Assembly: GCA_002319875.1 (NCBI GenBank)
Contig: DCFS01000066.1
Coordinates: forward strand, 1 to 6,307
Source: Treponema sp. UBA1798
GTDB taxonomy: Bacteria; Spirochaetota; Spirochaetia; Treponematales; Treponemataceae
DNA length: 6,307 nucleotides
Direction of reading: 5' to 3'
Numbering within the stretch: position 1 is the stretch's first letter; every line of letters starts with the position of its first letter. This document shows, one piece after another, positions 4,733 through 6,307 of the stretch. Made by a program: the position numbers and the translations under genes. The notes under the pieces were generated by a model, which saw only the letters and a list, made by a program, of their open reading frames with translations, was not told the origin of the DNA and searched no databases.

Positions 4733-6244
4733 ATGAAGAGGCTTTTTGGGGTTTGCCGGAATGTATGTGCTTCCGGTTTTCTGGCAGCAGTATTGTGTAT
4801 CTCCGGGTGTAGTAAGACGGGGAATACCTCTTCTGCAGCAGGAAAGAAATATGACACGGTTGTGTTTGCCTTGATGAGTTTTAATAATATTCCGGGGGAT
4901 GTATCAAGAGTGGAGGAAGCTGTTAATAAACTTACGGAACCTGAGATCGGTGTCAATATAAAACTCAAACTGTATGGACCATCAAATTATGCACAGCAGG
5001 TCAGTCTGGCTATGACCGGCGGCGAACAGCTTGATATTTTCCACAGTTTGGGAGATTTCAGCCAGATTGTTTCAAAAGGGCAGGCGTATGATATAACAGA
5101 TATTATCAATGCATGTGCCCCGGATGCAAAGAGTGTGCTCGGAGAAAAATTTATAAAGACCGGTTATAAAGATGGCAAATTGTATGGTCTTCCAGCATAT
5201 AAAAGTTATGTATTGCAGCCGCAGTTTATCTACCGCAAAGATATTGCAGAAAAACTGGGACTTGACCTGACGGGTATAAAAAATATGTATGATCTTACGT
5301 CTGTTCTGGAAAAGGTCAAAGCTTATTATCCACAGATGAATCCTTTTGCTCCTATAGAGCAGGGAAATACAGGAATCCCGTACAGCGATGTTGATTACCT
5401 TACAGATGATATGAGAAGCCCTAAAGGTGTTCTTGTTGGAGATAGTACAAACGTAGAAAATTTTTACACTACAGAAGAGTTCAAAAAAGCATGTGCCTTA
5501 ATGCATAAGTGGAATCAGAACGGCCTTATTTCCAGGGACGCGGCTTCTTCCACCAGTATCGCCGTTGAATTAATCAGCGGCGGAAAAGCTTTTGGTTTTA
5601 TAGGATCATATGGATATCCTCCTGAGGATACAGCGGTAGAAATATCGCATCAGACCGGTATTGAGATGAAATCGATACTGATTGGAGATGCTCCTGTTAT
5701 GGCAACAGATACGGTAAGTGCAATAACATGGGTGATAAGCTCAGGAAGCAAACATCCTGAGAGTGCGTTAAAACTGCTGAATCTGATGTATAGTGATCCG
5801 AATGTTTTAAATACCATTTTATACGGTATTGAAGGTGAGGATTATGTGAAAAACGCAGATGGTACAGTAAAATATCCGGCCGGACAAGATGCCTCAACGG
5901 TTCCGTATACTGCACAACTGAGCTGCGGTATTCTTGGTAATCAGTTTATACAGTATACACTGACGGGTACGAATCCAGAGTCGTTGAAAATCGAAAAAAA
6001 ATGGAATGAGGATGCAAAAATCTCAAAAGCATTCGGTTTCATGTTTGACAACAGCTCCGTGAAAACGGAATATTCATCCGTAAATAACGTTATTAATCAA
6101 TATTTACCTGGACTTCGCTGCGGTAGTATTGATCCCGTTAAAGGCATTCCGGAATTTAATAAAAAGCTGGAGGAAGCAGGATTGAACAAAATTATTTCAG
6201 AGAAACAGAAACAGCTTGATACGTGGCTTGTAATGAATAAATAG
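4733..6244 (+). CDS. Sugar ABC transporter substrate-binding lipoprotein (DUF3502 type)
   Basis: A 503-aa extracytoplasmic solute-binding protein, anchored in the membrane by lipid. The N-terminus has KR, a hydrophobic stretch and the lipobox ISGC, placing the lipidated Cys at C26, followed by a Ser/Thr/Gly-rich linker (27-37). The binding-protein fold begins at YDTVVFALMSF (40-50). Typical family-1 segments include GGEQLDIFHS (96-105), DGKLYGLPA (147-155) and GLISRDAA (264-271). The C-terminal part from about residue 355, with YGIEGEDYVKNADGTVKYP (364-382), FGFMFDNSSV (434-443) and the YSSVNNVINQYLPGL region (447-461), matches the DUF3502 type seen in YtcQ/LplA-like proteins, which deliver oligosaccharides or modified sugars to membrane permeases. 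No permease or ATPase lies in the window; they would be expected downstream past the terminator or elsewhere. A strong Shine-Dalgarno AGGAGG fixes the start. It is controlled by the divergent LacI-family gene through the palindrome at its -35. The exact sugar is unknown. Confidence 0.93.
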   Translation: MKRLFGVCRNVCASGFLAAVLCISGCSKTGNTSSAAGKKYDTVVFALMSFNNIPGDVSRVEEAVNKLTEPEIGVNIKLKLYGPSNYAQQVSLAMTGGEQLDIFHSLGDFSQIVSKGQAYDITDIINACAPDAKSVLGEKFIKTGYKDGKLYGLPAYKSYVLQPQFIYRKDIAEKLGLDLTGIKNMYDLTSVLEKVKAYYPQMNPFAPIEQGNTGIPYSDVDYLTDDMRSPKGVLVGDSTNVENFYTTEEFKKACALMHKWNQNGLISRDAASSTSIAVELISGGKAFGFIGSYGYPPEDTAVEISHQTGIEMKSILIGDAPVMATDTVSAITWVISSGSKHPESALKLLNLMYSDPNVLNTILYGIEGEDYVKNADGTVKYPAGQDASTVPYTAQLSCGILGNQFIQYTLTGTNPESLKIEKKWNEDAKISKAFGFMFDNSSVKTEYSSVNNVINQYLPGLRCGSIDPVKGIPEFNKKLEEAGLNKIISEKQKQLDTWLVMNK

Positions 6245-6259
6245 CCGGATATTGGTCTG

Positions 6260-6286
6260 CAGGATCTGAAAAAAGATCCTGTTTTT
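6260..6286 (+). terminator. Intrinsic terminator after the lipoprotein gene
   Basis: Stem caggatc (6260-6266) pairs with gatcctg (6275-6281) over an A-rich 8-nt loop, followed by TTTTT (6282-6286). It starts 15 nt after the stop codon. A terminator directly after a binding-protein gene usually gives more binding protein than permease, if permeases follow by read-through. Confidence 0.85.
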
Positions 6287-6292
6287 ACATAA

Positions 6293-6307
6293 GGGAACCT
6301 CTAAAAA
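6293..6307. repeat. Partial second copy of the dispersed inverted repeat (cut by window end)
   Basis: gggaacctctaaaaa is identical (15/15) to the reverse complement of the right arm at 2612-2626. The loop and other arm would lie just outside the window. The orientation is opposite to the first copy as judged by the better-conserved arm. Confidence 0.75.

Overview
This 6.3-kb chromosomal window has moderate GC, strong Shine-Dalgarno sites and six complete genes. It holds no RNA gene, CRISPR array or transposase that I can recognise. The best guess for the source is a host-associated spirochaete of the Treponema type. This rests on a short GlnA followed by an ANTAR regulator, a DUF3502-type sugar-binding lipoprotein, and a small inverted repeat that I associate from memory with treponemes. 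A clostridial origin cannot be excluded from sequence alone.

Left part (1-235): an 89-bp unit is repeated in tandem 1.0 + 1.0 times (82/89 identical), followed by a short spacer with a good ribosome binding site. Middle part (236-3542, all + strand): a glutamine synthetase (glnA) is followed after 3 nt by a response-regulator-like protein with a C-terminal ANTAR RNA-binding domain. Then come a small GNAT acetyltransferase and a metallo-beta-lactamase-fold hydrolase. glnA and the ANTAR gene look like one nitrogen-assimilation transcription unit. The acetyltransferase is probably cotranscribed, and the hydrolase is separated from it by an imperfect inverted repeat (2591-2626).

Right part (3568-6307): a LacI-family repressor (- strand) is divergent from a sugar ABC transporter substrate-binding lipoprotein (+ strand), with a 184-bp regulatory region between them. 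That region carries a perfect 22-bp palindrome with a central CG, typical of LacI-family operators. Its right half contains the -35 box (TTGACA) of the lipoprotein promoter. A degenerate second operator lies 96 bp away on the repressor's own promoter, whose geometry predicts a leaderless mRNA. The lipoprotein gene ends in an intrinsic terminator. Immediately after it, at the window edge, 15 nt exactly match one arm of the inverted repeat upstream of the hydrolase, so that repeat is dispersed.

All six protein families are known. The less ordinary signals are the tandem leader repeat, the dispersed inverted repeat touching a gene start, the two-operator layout with a leaderless repressor, and the ANTAR regulator with a partly degenerate receiver and no visible RNA target here.
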